The notes under the pieces are model-generated. The model worked only from the letters and a program-made list of their open reading frames with translations, did not search any database and was not told the origin of the DNA. From contig CAZUXY010000007.1 of assembly GCA_964624235.1 (NCBI GenBank), positions 1-64,000 of the forward strand: a DNA stretch of 64,000 nt, read 5' to 3'. This stretch comes from CAZUXY01 sp964624235. GTDB taxonomy: Bacteria > Spirochaetota > UBA4802 > UBA5368. This document shows, one piece after another, positions 16,781 through 24,891 of the stretch; position 1 is the stretch's first letter; each line of letters starts with the position of its first letter. A program made the position numbers and the translations under genes.

Positions 16781-17473
16781 TCAGCGACCAAAGACGCATA
16801 CAAAAACCGGGGTTTCCTTTCGGCCTGAAAGGCCCAGAACCCCTGCGAGTCTGCCGGGATCGAAACCGCCTACGGGGACGGTCTTCAACCCCAGCGCTGC
16901 CGCCATGAGGAAACCGTTCTGGGTTGCCGCACCGGCTTCGAAGATTCCCCACTGACGACCGTTTTCTCCCATTCTGGAGGTGAGGCGGTCCCAGACGCAG
17001 GTTATGACTACCCTCAACTGGGCCGTTTTCACCGACCGCTGCCCCATACAGGCTGCCGAGAGTTCATCGCTCAGATCCCCCTCTTTAACGGGTCTCAGCG
17101 CAAAGGCGGCGATATCCATTTTATAAAGCCCGTTATCGAGCCCCTTGACATTCCGTGCGGCGACGAAAATCTCCAGGGGGTAGACGGCGCGGGCCGAGGG
17201 GACCGATCTTTTGTTATCATGGGTCAGTCCCTGCATGGCATAGAGTATGTGCGCGGTTTCCTGCAGTGTGACATACTTTTTTTCTTCGAAACTCCTCGTC
17301 GTCCTTCTGAGGTTGATCGCATCGATCAGCGTCATGGACGTTCCCTTCGGGGAAGGCAGGCGTATCGTTTTCCCCGCGGCCGTAAGATTTGGTCCCTCCA
17401 AGGGAATACCACCGATGGCGATTATCCACACAGCAAGCAAAGGAATAAATAATACTCTTTTATGTTTTGTCAT
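16781..17473 (-). CDS. SagB/ThcOx-type nitroreductase family protein, membrane-anchored or exported
   Basis: About 230 residues. After a basic start comes a hydrophobic segment (VLFIPLLAVWIIAIGGIPL, about 8-26), a signal peptide or anchor. The rest is an FMN-dependent nitroreductase fold of the SagB type: LIDAINLRRTTRSFEEK (FMN phosphate Arg pair), AMQGLTHDNKRSVPSARAVYPLEIFV, IFEAGAATQNGFLMAAALGL and PVGGFDPGRLAGVLGL. SagB-type enzymes oxidise azolines in RiPP maturation, but stand-alone members like this occur without precursor peptides and no RiPP genes are nearby. The ATG at 17473 has GGGAG 7 nt ahead; TTG at 17479 is a weaker alternative. It converges with the ATP-grasp gene. Confidence 0.8.
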   Translation of the reverse strand: MTKHKRVLFIPLLAVWIIAIGGIPLEGPNLTAAGKTIRLPSPKGTSMTLIDAINLRRTTRSFEEKKYVTLQETAHILYAMQGLTHDNKRSVPSARAVYPLEIFVAARNVKGLDNGLYKMDIAAFALRPVKEGDLSDELSAACMGQRSVKTAQLRVVITCVWDRLTSRMGENGRQWGIFEAGAATQNGFLMAAALGLKTVPVGGFDPGRLAGVLGLSGRKETPVFVCVFGR

Positions 17474-17548
17474 ATGCAAGCTCCCGGTCGTTTTTTACAC
17501 TACACGAAGCATAAACCGTATACAGGGAATAACAAGCATAATGCGTCT

Positions 17549-18370
17549 TTAAAAATACAGTTTCCCCTGCTTCAAATTCACTTCATCGGCGGACAGCTTC
17601 TCCATCGCCAGTTTGGACTCCCATGAAGCGCTCATGTCGTTGATACGCAGCGCATTTTCCGGACACACCGCCACACACCTGAGACAGGCGATACAGAGAT
17701 CATGGGCCGCCTCTCCGCGTACGGCATCCATCGCCCCTGAAGGACACAATTCGCCGCATTTCATGCAGAGGCTGCATTCCCCTCCTCCCCGTGTGGGAAC
17801 CTGTGTGAGCACCAGAAAACGGAATTGTTCAATTTTATCAAGATAGTCTTCCGTTTCGGCGGTAATTGGAAATTCATCGGGAACGACGGTATCCCCGGCC
17901 GCGAATCTTTTTATAGTACGAAGGGCGTAGTCACCGGCGAGGGTCAAATCGCCCGAATCAGGACGGCCCGGCGCGGCTTTCCACCCTGCCAGGTTGAAAG
18001 TATGGAACCCGGGAAACTCAGCGGATGAAACCACAATGAAACCGCGTTCCTCAAGCTGTTTCCTGGTACACCAGTGACAGGGATGGACGGTAAACCCTCC
18101 ATAGGTAAAAAAGGTTGCGCATCGCTTCCCTTTACCGTCCAGAGTGGCAAGCCATTCACGGACGATTCTGGGCGCACGGTGCGAATGAACCGGGAAACCG
18201 AAAAAAATACCATCATAGCGTGACGTATCGATCCCGACAGTACGTGCCGATGGTACCGTGATGTCCCGCATTTCCACCTCTACACCCTCGCGGACCAGTG
18301 CGTCTTTGACCGCGTGAGCAATTTTTTCCGTGTTGCCGGTTGCTGAAAAATACACAATCAGAATATTCAT
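17549..18370 (-). CDS. EFR1-type flavodoxin-ferredoxin fusion
   Basis: A 273-residue fusion. The N-terminal ~150 residues are a flavodoxin: ILIVYFSATGNTEKIA is the FMN phosphate loop and FFGFPVHSHRAP and FFTYGGFTVHPCHWC are the flanking loops. The C-terminal ~70 residues carry two 4Fe-4S sites, CSLCMKCGELCPSG and CIACLRCVAVCPEN. It would move single electrons between a flavin and iron-sulfur clusters in the cytoplasm. It lies 75 nt upstream of the nitroreductase gene on the same strand, and it could feed that enzyme, but the nitroreductase seems to face the membrane exterior, so the link is only contextual. Confidence 0.88.
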   Translation of the reverse strand: MNILIVYFSATGNTEKIAHAVKDALVREGVEVEMRDITVPSARTVGIDTSRYDGIFFGFPVHSHRAPRIVREWLATLDGKGKRCATFFTYGGFTVHPCHWCTRKQLEERGFIVVSSAEFPGFHTFNLAGWKAAPGRPDSGDLTLAGDYALRTIKRFAAGDTVVPDEFPITAETEDYLDKIEQFRFLVLTQVPTRGGGECSLCMKCGELCPSGAMDAVRGEAAHDLCIACLRCVAVCPENALRINDMSASWESKLAMEKLSADEVNLKQGKLYF

Positions 18371-18491
18371 CCTTAACCTCTGTTTTAATCTGTGATCACA
18401 CGATCATGTGATATAACTTTATCAACGGCATATCCCGGGATACGCCGGAGGGATCGAATTCTTTAAAAGCCCATGACCGACCGTCCTGGTT

Positions 18492-19103
18492 TCATACCGC
18501 CAGGAACGCGAATCCCCGCACATGATAATGTATAATGGATGCCAGAGAGTCTTTCATCCGCTTTTCGCTTTGACCGTGGCGCAGGATTTCCATTATACCC
18601 TCAAGGAGGTTTGTGGCGATTATATGCATAACGAAATGTCCGCCTCCGGCGCCGGAACGTGATTTCGAATGTCCGACACCCGATGCGCCGACGAAATGCT
18701 CCTCAAGCATGCCGATGACCTTCTCTCTTAAATTCTCATATCGGGTACCACCGGATTTATCAAAAAGCAGTATCATTCCCCTTCGATTCTCTATAAGAAA
18801 GACACCAAGTTCCTCCAGCAGCAGTTGCGCAAAAACGGAGACAAATTCATTATTTTTAAAATCAGGCTCCGGTTCTCTTTTCATGAAATCGTTCATGAAT
18901 GAATTGAATTTTCCGAACGCCGGATCCGCCAGTGCGTTAAAGAGATCTTCCTTGCCCCGGAAATAATTGTAAAGATTGCTGACACGTATGAGCGACCGGT
19001 CCGCGATTGAGCGCATGGATGCTCCGGGGAACCCCTTTTCCATGAACTCTTCCATGGCCGCGGAGAGGATTCTCCTCCTTATTTCATCTTTCAGTATCTG
19101 CAT
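18492..19103 (-). CDS. TetR/AcrR-family regulator
   Basis: About 203 residues. The start is placed at the ATG of MQILKDEIRRRILSAA, since TetR proteins begin just before the first helix; the longer reading frame runs 75 residues further upstream through the promoter region without similarity. The HTH reads AMEEFMEKGFPGASMRSIADRS, then VSNLYNYFRGKEDLFNALAD. The rest is a helical ligand domain. No ribosome binding site precedes this ATG; a perfect 20-bp palindrome abuts it instead (19104-19123), so repression of its own gene by blocking transcription start is likely. It is divergent from the M20 peptidase gene, which may be its second target. Confidence 0.85.
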   Translation of the reverse strand: MQILKDEIRRRILSAAMEEFMEKGFPGASMRSIADRSLIRVSNLYNYFRGKEDLFNALADPAFGKFNSFMNDFMKREPEPDFKNNEFVSVFAQLLLEELGVFLIENRRGMILLFDKSGGTRYENLREKVIGMLEEHFVGASGVGHSKSRSGAGGGHFVMHIIATNLLEGIMEILRHGQSEKRMKDSLASIIHYHVRGFAFLAV

Positions 19104-19123
19104 AAAAGAACAATTGTTCTTTT
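19104..19123. promoter_or_regulatory. Perfect 20-bp palindrome, likely TetR operator
   Basis: AAAAGAACAATTGTTCTTTT reads the same on both strands with no mismatch and ends directly at the start codon of the TetR gene. The position, between divergent genes, is typical of a TetR autoregulatory site. Binding is inferred. Confidence 0.65.
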
Positions 19124-19272
19124 TTGATCCATTCAAATCACATTCATGGAAAGTGCAACCATTTTTCCCTGAAACTGATAAAACATTTCCCTTCATGTAA
19201 TGTGGTTGAAATATCAAACCGTACCATGGAAAATAGAACCAGTTCATATACTCTGAAACGGTGACCGTTGCG

Positions 19273-20577
19273 ATGTTAGAAGAAGCCATATCACTCCTTT
19301 CTGAATATCTCGCGATCAATACTTCCAATCCTCCGGGTGATGAAAGAGGAGCAGCCGGTTTTTTCGCGAAACTGTTCGAACGCGAGGGAATTTCGTACAG
19401 GATCTATGAACCCGAACACGGGAGGAGCTCAATAAGGGCGGTGCTTCCGGGCAGCGGCGAATCTGAACCGCTGATTCTGCTCCATCATATGGATGTCGTT
19501 CCCGCCTCCCCGGAAAAATGGGGTTTTGATCCCTTCGGCGGCGCCGTTATCGACGGCCATATCTGCGGCAGGGGCGCCCTGGACACGAAATCCCTGGGAA
19601 TCATGGAATTGATGGCGCTGCTTTCACTTAAACGCAGTAAAATCAAACTCAAAAGGGACCTTGTGTTCCTGGCCACAGCCGATGAGGAGGCCGACGGCAA
19701 TAAGGGCATGAAATGGCTTATGCGGAACCATCCCGATGATTTCAGAGCGGGACTGGTCATCAATGAAGGAGGGTGCGGCTACACCGACCTGCTGCCCGCA
19801 AAACCGGTCATCATGATTTCAACGGCCGAAAAAGGGGTGTGCTGGCTCAGGCTAACGGCGTCCGGCAAACCCGGTCACGGCTCCATGCCCGGACCCGACG
19901 ACGCCCCTCAACGGCTGATACGGGCGCTCCATCGTCTTGCGGAGTGGGACATCCCGTACGTTATCACTCCGGTTGCTGCTGAGTTCTTCAGAAACCTGTC
20001 GCAGGGACTCGATATACTCGCACCATACCGGGAGAGCCGGAATACAGAGATCCTTACCGCACTGCTGGAAAGCTCGGGACTCAGCCGCGACCCGATGGTT
20101 AACGCCATGACACGCAACACCCTGAGCCCCAATGTGCTTCGCGCGGGTGAGAAAACCAACGTTATCCCGGGCGTAGCATCGGCAGAACTTGATGTCAGGC
20201 TGCTCCCAGGCCAGGAAGTGGAGCCTTTCATGGCCATGCTCGCGTCCCGTATATCCGATGAGCGCATTATAGTTGAGAGGATTACCGCTAATTCAGGCAA
20301 CGAGTCGTCCTGGGAAACGGAGGAGTACACCGTGATTAAAAACATCTTTACCCGGCGTTTCTCCGACGCGATCATCACCCCCTCTCTCCTTACCGGAGGT
20401 TCCGACTCCCAGTATTTCAGGGAACGGGGGATCACTGCCTACGGGGTCTTTCCCGTAATGATCACCGTGGATGACAACAGCCGTATCCACGGGATCGATG
20501 AAAAAATTTCATTAAAAAACATGACCATGGGGACGGAAATCATGAGGGAAATTGTTACTTCATTGTGTGTGGACTGA
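19273..20577 (+). CDS. M20-family metallopeptidase
   Basis: About 434 residues. It has the two-zinc M20 site: HHMDVVP (His, Asp), GRGALDTKS (bridging Asp), ATADEEADGNKG (general-base Glu and ligand Glu), VINEGG and, near the C-terminus, the final His in SRIHGIDEK. A dimerisation/lid domain with GKPGHGSMPGPDDA lies between. M20 enzymes are cytosolic exo-, di- or aminoacyl peptidases. The ATG at 19273 fits family starts (LEEAISLLSEYLAINTSNPPG); GTG at 19261 is an alternative and neither has a clear ribosome binding site. It is divergent from the TetR at 18492-19103, with the 20-bp palindrome between. Confidence 0.88.
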   Translation: MLEEAISLLSEYLAINTSNPPGDERGAAGFFAKLFEREGISYRIYEPEHGRSSIRAVLPGSGESEPLILLHHMDVVPASPEKWGFDPFGGAVIDGHICGRGALDTKSLGIMELMALLSLKRSKIKLKRDLVFLATADEEADGNKGMKWLMRNHPDDFRAGLVINEGGCGYTDLLPAKPVIMISTAEKGVCWLRLTASGKPGHGSMPGPDDAPQRLIRALHRLAEWDIPYVITPVAAEFFRNLSQGLDILAPYRESRNTEILTALLESSGLSRDPMVNAMTRNTLSPNVLRAGEKTNVIPGVASAELDVRLLPGQEVEPFMAMLASRISDERIIVERITANSGNESSWETEEYTVIKNIFTRRFSDAIITPSLLTGGSDSQYFRERGITAYGVFPVMITVDDNSRIHGIDEKISLKNMTMGTEIMREIVTSLCVD

Positions 20578-20633
20578 TACAGCCACACCGGAGTGAATGT
20601 TCCGCCCATTATCTCGAAACGGAGAATATTCTT

Positions 20634-21320
20634 ATGAAACCGTATCACAGGAATTATCGAATTATAATAACGGGCGTCATAACCGCGGTGCTCCTGACAG
20701 CAGGGCATTCCCAGTGCGCGCCGAACGATAAAGGGGTGAAAACCGTGAAAACCGGTAACATGAATGACCCGAGCCGTTTTGAGATTATATCGCACCTGTG
20801 GCTCAGCAAAACCTTTCTGCGCCCCTTTTACAGGAGCTACGTTAGGTCCATGAATCTCAGCGGCGACGAAATGGTGCTGGATTTCGGATCAGGTTCCGCA
20901 TCTCTGGCGGTGCATATTGCGGAGAAACTCTCCAGGGGCGGAAGAGTGACCTGCCTGGATATATCAGAAAAATGGCTTGATTCGGCCAGGAAACGCCTGA
21001 AAAGCCGTCGCAACGCCGATTTCCTGCTCGGGGATATTACCGCCATGGACATTCCCGATGGTTCCTATGACATCGTGGTAATACATTTCGTGCTCCACGA
21101 CATCCCGGGGGAACTCCGTTCCGGTATTCTCCAGAAGATCGCCCGTATATTGAAAAACGGCGGAAAACTCTACATTCGTGAACCCGTCAGGGAAAGCCAC
21201 GGCATGCCGGCCATTGAGATTAAACGCCTTATGTCAGGCGCATCCCTGAAAGAAGTAAAAGGAGAATTCCAGAAAAAATTCTATACCGGACCAATGTTTT
21301 CCGCTGTATACACGAAATAG
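20634..21320 (+). CDS. Class I SAM methyltransferase with N-terminal membrane segment
   Basis: About 228 residues. A basic N-terminus (KPYHRNYR) is followed by a hydrophobic segment IIITGVITAVLLTAGHS (about 9-25), then a methyltransferase core: VLDFGSGSASLAVHIA (SAM loop), VTCLDISEKWLDSAR, FLLGDITAMDIPDGSYDIV, VLHDIPGELR and GGKLYIREP. This is UbiE/Methyltransf_11-like. By the positive-inside rule the catalytic domain would be outside the cytoplasm, which is odd for a SAM-dependent enzyme. GGAG lies 10 nt before the ATG. The upstream in-frame extension would overlap the peptidase gene and is rejected. The gene follows the peptidase by 56 nt and ends in a terminator. Confidence 0.75.
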   Translation: MKPYHRNYRIIITGVITAVLLTAGHSQCAPNDKGVKTVKTGNMNDPSRFEIISHLWLSKTFLRPFYRSYVRSMNLSGDEMVLDFGSGSASLAVHIAEKLSRGGRVTCLDISEKWLDSARKRLKSRRNADFLLGDITAMDIPDGSYDIVVIHFVLHDIPGELRSGILQKIARILKNGGKLYIREPVRESHGMPAIEIKRLMSGASLKEVKGEFQKKFYTGPMFSAVYTK

Positions 21321-21337
21321 GGTTTATATTCCCACCC

Positions 21338-21372
21338 GCGGGGCGGCATATCCCTCACCCCGCCTGCTTTTT
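21338..21372 (+). terminator. Rho-independent terminator after the methyltransferase gene
   Basis: GCGGGG (21338-21343) pairs with CCCCGC (21358-21363) across a 14-nt loop, and a run TTTTT (21368-21372) follows. It ends the peptidase-methyltransferase transcript 17 nt after the stop codon. Confidence 0.6.
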
Positions 21373-21488
21373 CCCTTAAATAATCCAGGAATCCTATCGA
21401 TAGTATGTACAGGGCCGGTTTCCGGCTGTATTGTAGTCATTCCATAAACCGTCCCTGAAATGTCACCCCAGCGTCAGAGGATATACTT

Positions 21489-24161
21489 ATGAAAAAAATA
21501 TACCGGATCTGTGCCCTTCTAGTCTGTTTGATACTGGGAAGCAATCTCTACGGTTTCATCAACCAGCGACAGGCATGGTGGGAGAACAGGCTCAAATCCC
21601 TGAAGAACGAAATTATATCTCTTCGGAAAAACCTTTCCACGGACCCCGCCATCCTCAACCTGGTTGAAAACGATATCTCACGGGCAGAGCAGATGATCGC
21701 TTTCTTCAACAGTGACGGCAAAGCACCGTCATCAGTTATCGGGGATAACGAACCGGTGTCTCCTGATGAGCTGAAAACCCGTTGCCGGCAGATTACCGAC
21801 GCGGTCTTTTCACTTTATCTTCTCGATTATCTGACCTCATCAACCGGGGAGCGTGAAAACTACCGGCAGACCCGGTCCGCAATGGAAAAAATCCTCGGCG
21901 GCCTTTTAAAAAAGGAGCTGGGACAAGGCGATGATATACTGACGGGAACCATTATCAACGAAGATATTTCAAAAGTGCAGATGCAATACATCACCATGGA
22001 ATCCTTCGTATATTCAATCATGAGAAACCGCCATGACCTCCTTACTCAGATACGGACAACGGTTGAAAACGATATTATTGAAACCCATGAAATCAGCGGG
22101 CTGAAACCTATGAAATCCAGGCTTGCGGTACTCATCACTGAGAAGGCGATCGCCCGATGCAACGCTATGGACCCGAGGAAAACCATGACTATTACCACCG
22201 ACGATGTTTCCCGTTCACGCTCATGGATCGATATATCCGGCCGGTTGAGTGCAAACCTGCGCCGCTTTCGACAGGTCTGCGACATGGTGGACGCCAACCG
22301 GGCACTGTCTCCCTCTCAGATTCGTTATTACTATAAAAGACCCGACGAGTTGGATGATGCGATCTTTAAGGATTCTGTACTGCGTTATTTTGACCGAAGA
22401 AGCATCGGCCAGACCTCCTTTGACCGTTCACGGCCCGAAGGCGACCGGTATACCATGAACATCCCCCGAAACCCCGACGGCATCGCGATGTTCGGCGAAA
22501 TGGATGAACTGAGAAAAAGCATCATACCCGTCATCACCGGCAGGGAGGACGGCGGTTTTTTCGAAAAAACACGGGCCCGTTTCAATGAGATCCTTGCCAG
22601 GCATTTGCATGAAACCATGGAAGGTTTCTCCCGGGAGGAGGAGACCGTACGGGCACTCAAGGAGAAAAATCCCGCATCGGTAATTCTCAACGAAGACCAG
22701 TTTCTAAAGGCCAGGGCGATTTTTAACGGGCGTGCGGATCTGGCTAGGGGATACGCGGACAAATCCCTGCAATTCATTAAAAGAATTTCCGAGGCCCGAA
22801 GCAGGAATGCCGATGCCGTTGTCGCTTCATACGAAAAACGGCTCCAGATGCAGGCGGACTTTATTTCACTGGCGGTTACCCTGGTTGAAAACGCGGCGGC
22901 TGTCGCGCCGCTGGAAAACACGAGTCTGCACAAAAGCTACGCCCTCTCGCTCAGAAGGACCGGGAACATATTCAGATCCCTGGGCTACAACATAGGCGTT
23001 GAAAAAGAAATCATCCCTTTCATGGAACGGCGCCACCATCAGGAGATCAGGGATAAAAGGGACAATTTCACCGCGCGGATGAAGCAGGCAAAAAATGAAA
23101 TATCCCGATTCCACGCGGTATATCTTAAAAACAGGAATAAATACACCCATCGCAAGAACACAGAGGAAAAAAGCCTGCTGATCAGTATCGCGAATATGGA
23201 GATCGACCTGATAGCCGCGGCCGTGAAGGAATACACGGCGGTCTATGACCGTTGCACGTACAGCGACAGGGTGTTCAAGGAATACGGCGTTATATTCAGG
23301 CAATTACAGGATGAGTTGAACAGCGCAACACTGTCGATGAAACTGGAACGTGTCCTGAGCGCTCGATCGCTGTTCCCGTTACTTGAGAACTTCAGTCCCG
23401 GCAGGATGCAGGTTGAAGCTTCGGCCAGGACTTATCTGAAAAGGTCCATCGCCACCGACCTGGCCCGTCTCGTAACGCTGGTGAACTTTTACCGGCAGCG
23501 CGGTATCGATATCAGCGGCGCACCGGATAATGAATACCTGGAAGCTGTGAGGAAAAAGATATCCTCCAATCCGGTAGTTTCCATAGCCACATGGGGCATG
23601 ACCGATTCCAACTTCCGCGATATCGACCGCAACGTCGTGAAGCTGCTCTTCCACCGGAAGAACCGCATCGCATGGAACAACCGGAATCAAGACGCCGCGG
23701 CTAAAAACGGAAACTCAGAGGCCCGCATCAACCTCTACGGCGGCCAGGCGGTATTCAGCATACCCCCGGGTTGGAATAAAAAGGCCGGAACACCGCGACA
23801 TGCCGCCCTTGAAAGCCAGGACCGTGACGCATCCATAATCATCCGGGGAGACAACCCCGGTGGGAAGAACCCGCAGGAACAGTGCCTGATGCTGGTGCAA
23901 GACAGCAACGGAACGGTGATAAAGCAGCGGTGGGGTAAAAAGGGCACACAGGATTATTTCTGGGCGCTCTGCAGACTTCCGCACAAGAGGGTGATGGAGG
24001 TATATATCATTCGAAACGGGAAGTATTCAGTGGCCGTCTCGGGCAGCACGGACAGCGACAAATACCGTTATTTCAAGCCCAAACTCGATATGGTGTTCAA
24101 TTCCCTGGTTTTCACAGACGTCGAAAAGGACGACGGCAGGCACCTTTCCCGCAAAGAGTGA
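21489..24161 (+). CDS. Large exported coiled-coil protein of unknown function
   Basis: 890 residues, not recognised. It starts with a signal peptide (MKKIYRICALLVCLILGSNLYG). Residues ~30-740 are charged, mostly helical and likely coiled-coil, rich in Lys, Arg and Glu, with no domain I can name. From about residue 745 a compact beta-rich module begins (GGQAVFSIPPGWNKK, then DRDASIIIRGDN, then FWALCRLPHKRVMEVYIIRNGKYSVAVSG, then KPKLDMVFNSLVF), whose pattern resembles PsbP/DcrB/LpqN-type domains: an IPPGW start, a reported strand pairing and a terminal M-x-x-x-x-S-x-x-F strand. The gene is alone, between a terminator and the convergent aat. It may be a periplasmic scaffold or surface protein. 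Confidence 0.6.
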   Translation: MKKIYRICALLVCLILGSNLYGFINQRQAWWENRLKSLKNEIISLRKNLSTDPAILNLVENDISRAEQMIAFFNSDGKAPSSVIGDNEPVSPDELKTRCRQITDAVFSLYLLDYLTSSTGERENYRQTRSAMEKILGGLLKKELGQGDDILTGTIINEDISKVQMQYITMESFVYSIMRNRHDLLTQIRTTVENDIIETHEISGLKPMKSRLAVLITEKAIARCNAMDPRKTMTITTDDVSRSRSWIDISGRLSANLRRFRQVCDMVDANRALSPSQIRYYYKRPDELDDAIFKDSVLRYFDRRSIGQTSFDRSRPEGDRYTMNIPRNPDGIAMFGEMDELRKSIIPVITGREDGGFFEKTRARFNEILARHLHETMEGFSREEETVRALKEKNPASVILNEDQFLKARAIFNGRADLARGYADKSLQFIKRISEARSRNADAVVASYEKRLQMQADFISLAVTLVENAAAVAPLENTSLHKSYALSLRRTGNIFRSLGYNIGVEKEIIPFMERRHHQEIRDKRDNFTARMKQAKNEISRFHAVYLKNRNKYTHRKNTEEKSLLISIANMEIDLIAAAVKEYTAVYDRCTYSDRVFKEYGVIFRQLQDELNSATLSMKLERVLSARSLFPLLENFSPGRMQVEASARTYLKRSIATDLARLVTLVNFYRQRGIDISGAPDNEYLEAVRKKISSNPVVSIATWGMTDSNFRDIDRNVVKLLFHRKNRIAWNNRNQDAAAKNGNSEARINLYGGQAVFSIPPGWNKKAGTPRHAALESQDRDASIIIRGDNPGGKNPQEQCLMLVQDSNGTVIKQRWGKKGTQDYFWALCRLPHKRVMEVYIIRNGKYSVAVSGSTDSDKYRYFKPKLDMVFNSLVFTDVEKDDGRHLSRKE

Positions 24162-24166
24162 ACCGA

Positions 24167-24889
24167 TCAGTCTTTCGCTGAAGACTCACGCGCACAGGGT
24201 TCAGCGCCGAGCAGGGCGCCCCAGTCGCCCGTGATGGTTTCGTAACGCAGGCCGCGCTCAAGTTCCGCCAGGTATTCGTCGCGCGGAACATACCGTGCTC
24301 CCAGGGTTTCCAGGTGTTCCGTATGCACCTGACAGTCCACAAACAGGAATCCCCGTTTCTCGAGCATGCGGACCAGCACAATGAGGGCCGCCTTCGAGGC
24401 GTTGCTCACGGTAAAATACATCGATTCCCCGAAAAAGCATTTTCCCAGCGAAACCCCGTAAAGCCCTCCCACAAGACGGCCGCCCTGATACGCCTCCACC
24501 GAATGTGCATACCCAAGCCGGTGGAGCATACAGTACGCGTCGACCATTTCATCGGTTATCCAGGTATTGTTGCGGCGCGCTTCAGAACCGCGGCAACCTT
24601 CCACCACCTCTCGAAAATTTTTGTCCAAGGTGATCTCGAATACCTTTCTCGAAAGGGTCTGCCGCATGGTTCGTGAAACCTTCAGTTCTTTCGGATAGAG
24701 CACGAACCGAGGGTCAGGGGACCACCAGATAACGGGGTCGCCCTCTGAATACCAGGGGAAAATACCGTTCCGGTAGGCTTCGATAAGCCGCCGGGGGGAA
24801 AGGTCTCCTCCCACCGCCAGGACACCGCTGTCCTCGGCGAGACGTGCGGGAGGAAAGATGATTTCATCATCGAGTCTGAAAATCGGCAT
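24167..24889 (-). CDS. aat: Leucyl/phenylalanyl-tRNA-protein transferase
   Basis: A 240-residue enzyme that transfers Leu or Phe from its tRNA to N-terminal Lys or Arg, making an N-degron for ClpS. Marks: IFPPARLAEDSGVLAVGGDL, NGIFPWYSEGDPVIWWSPDPR (near the substrate site), NNTWITDEMVDAYCMLHRLG and AHSVEAYQGGRLVGGLYGVS with the CFFGESMYFTVSNASKAAL block. The length is normal for Aat. It starts 2 nt after the clpA stop, so it is the last gene of the N-degron operon clpS-clpA-aat. Confidence 0.96.
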   Translation of the reverse strand: MPIFRLDDEIIFPPARLAEDSGVLAVGGDLSPRRLIEAYRNGIFPWYSEGDPVIWWSPDPRFVLYPKELKVSRTMRQTLSRKVFEITLDKNFREVVEGCRGSEARRNNTWITDEMVDAYCMLHRLGYAHSVEAYQGGRLVGGLYGVSLGKCFFGESMYFTVSNASKAALIVLVRMLEKRGFLFVDCQVHTEHLETLGARYVPRDEYLAELERGLRYETITGDWGALLGAEPCARESSAKD

Positions 24890-24891
24890 GT

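Noticed and set aside
23357..23364. GAGCGCTC copy similar to the acyl-CoA operator
   Set aside because: It is inside the coding frame of the large exported protein, lacks the flanking C and G on the left side, and is likely chance.
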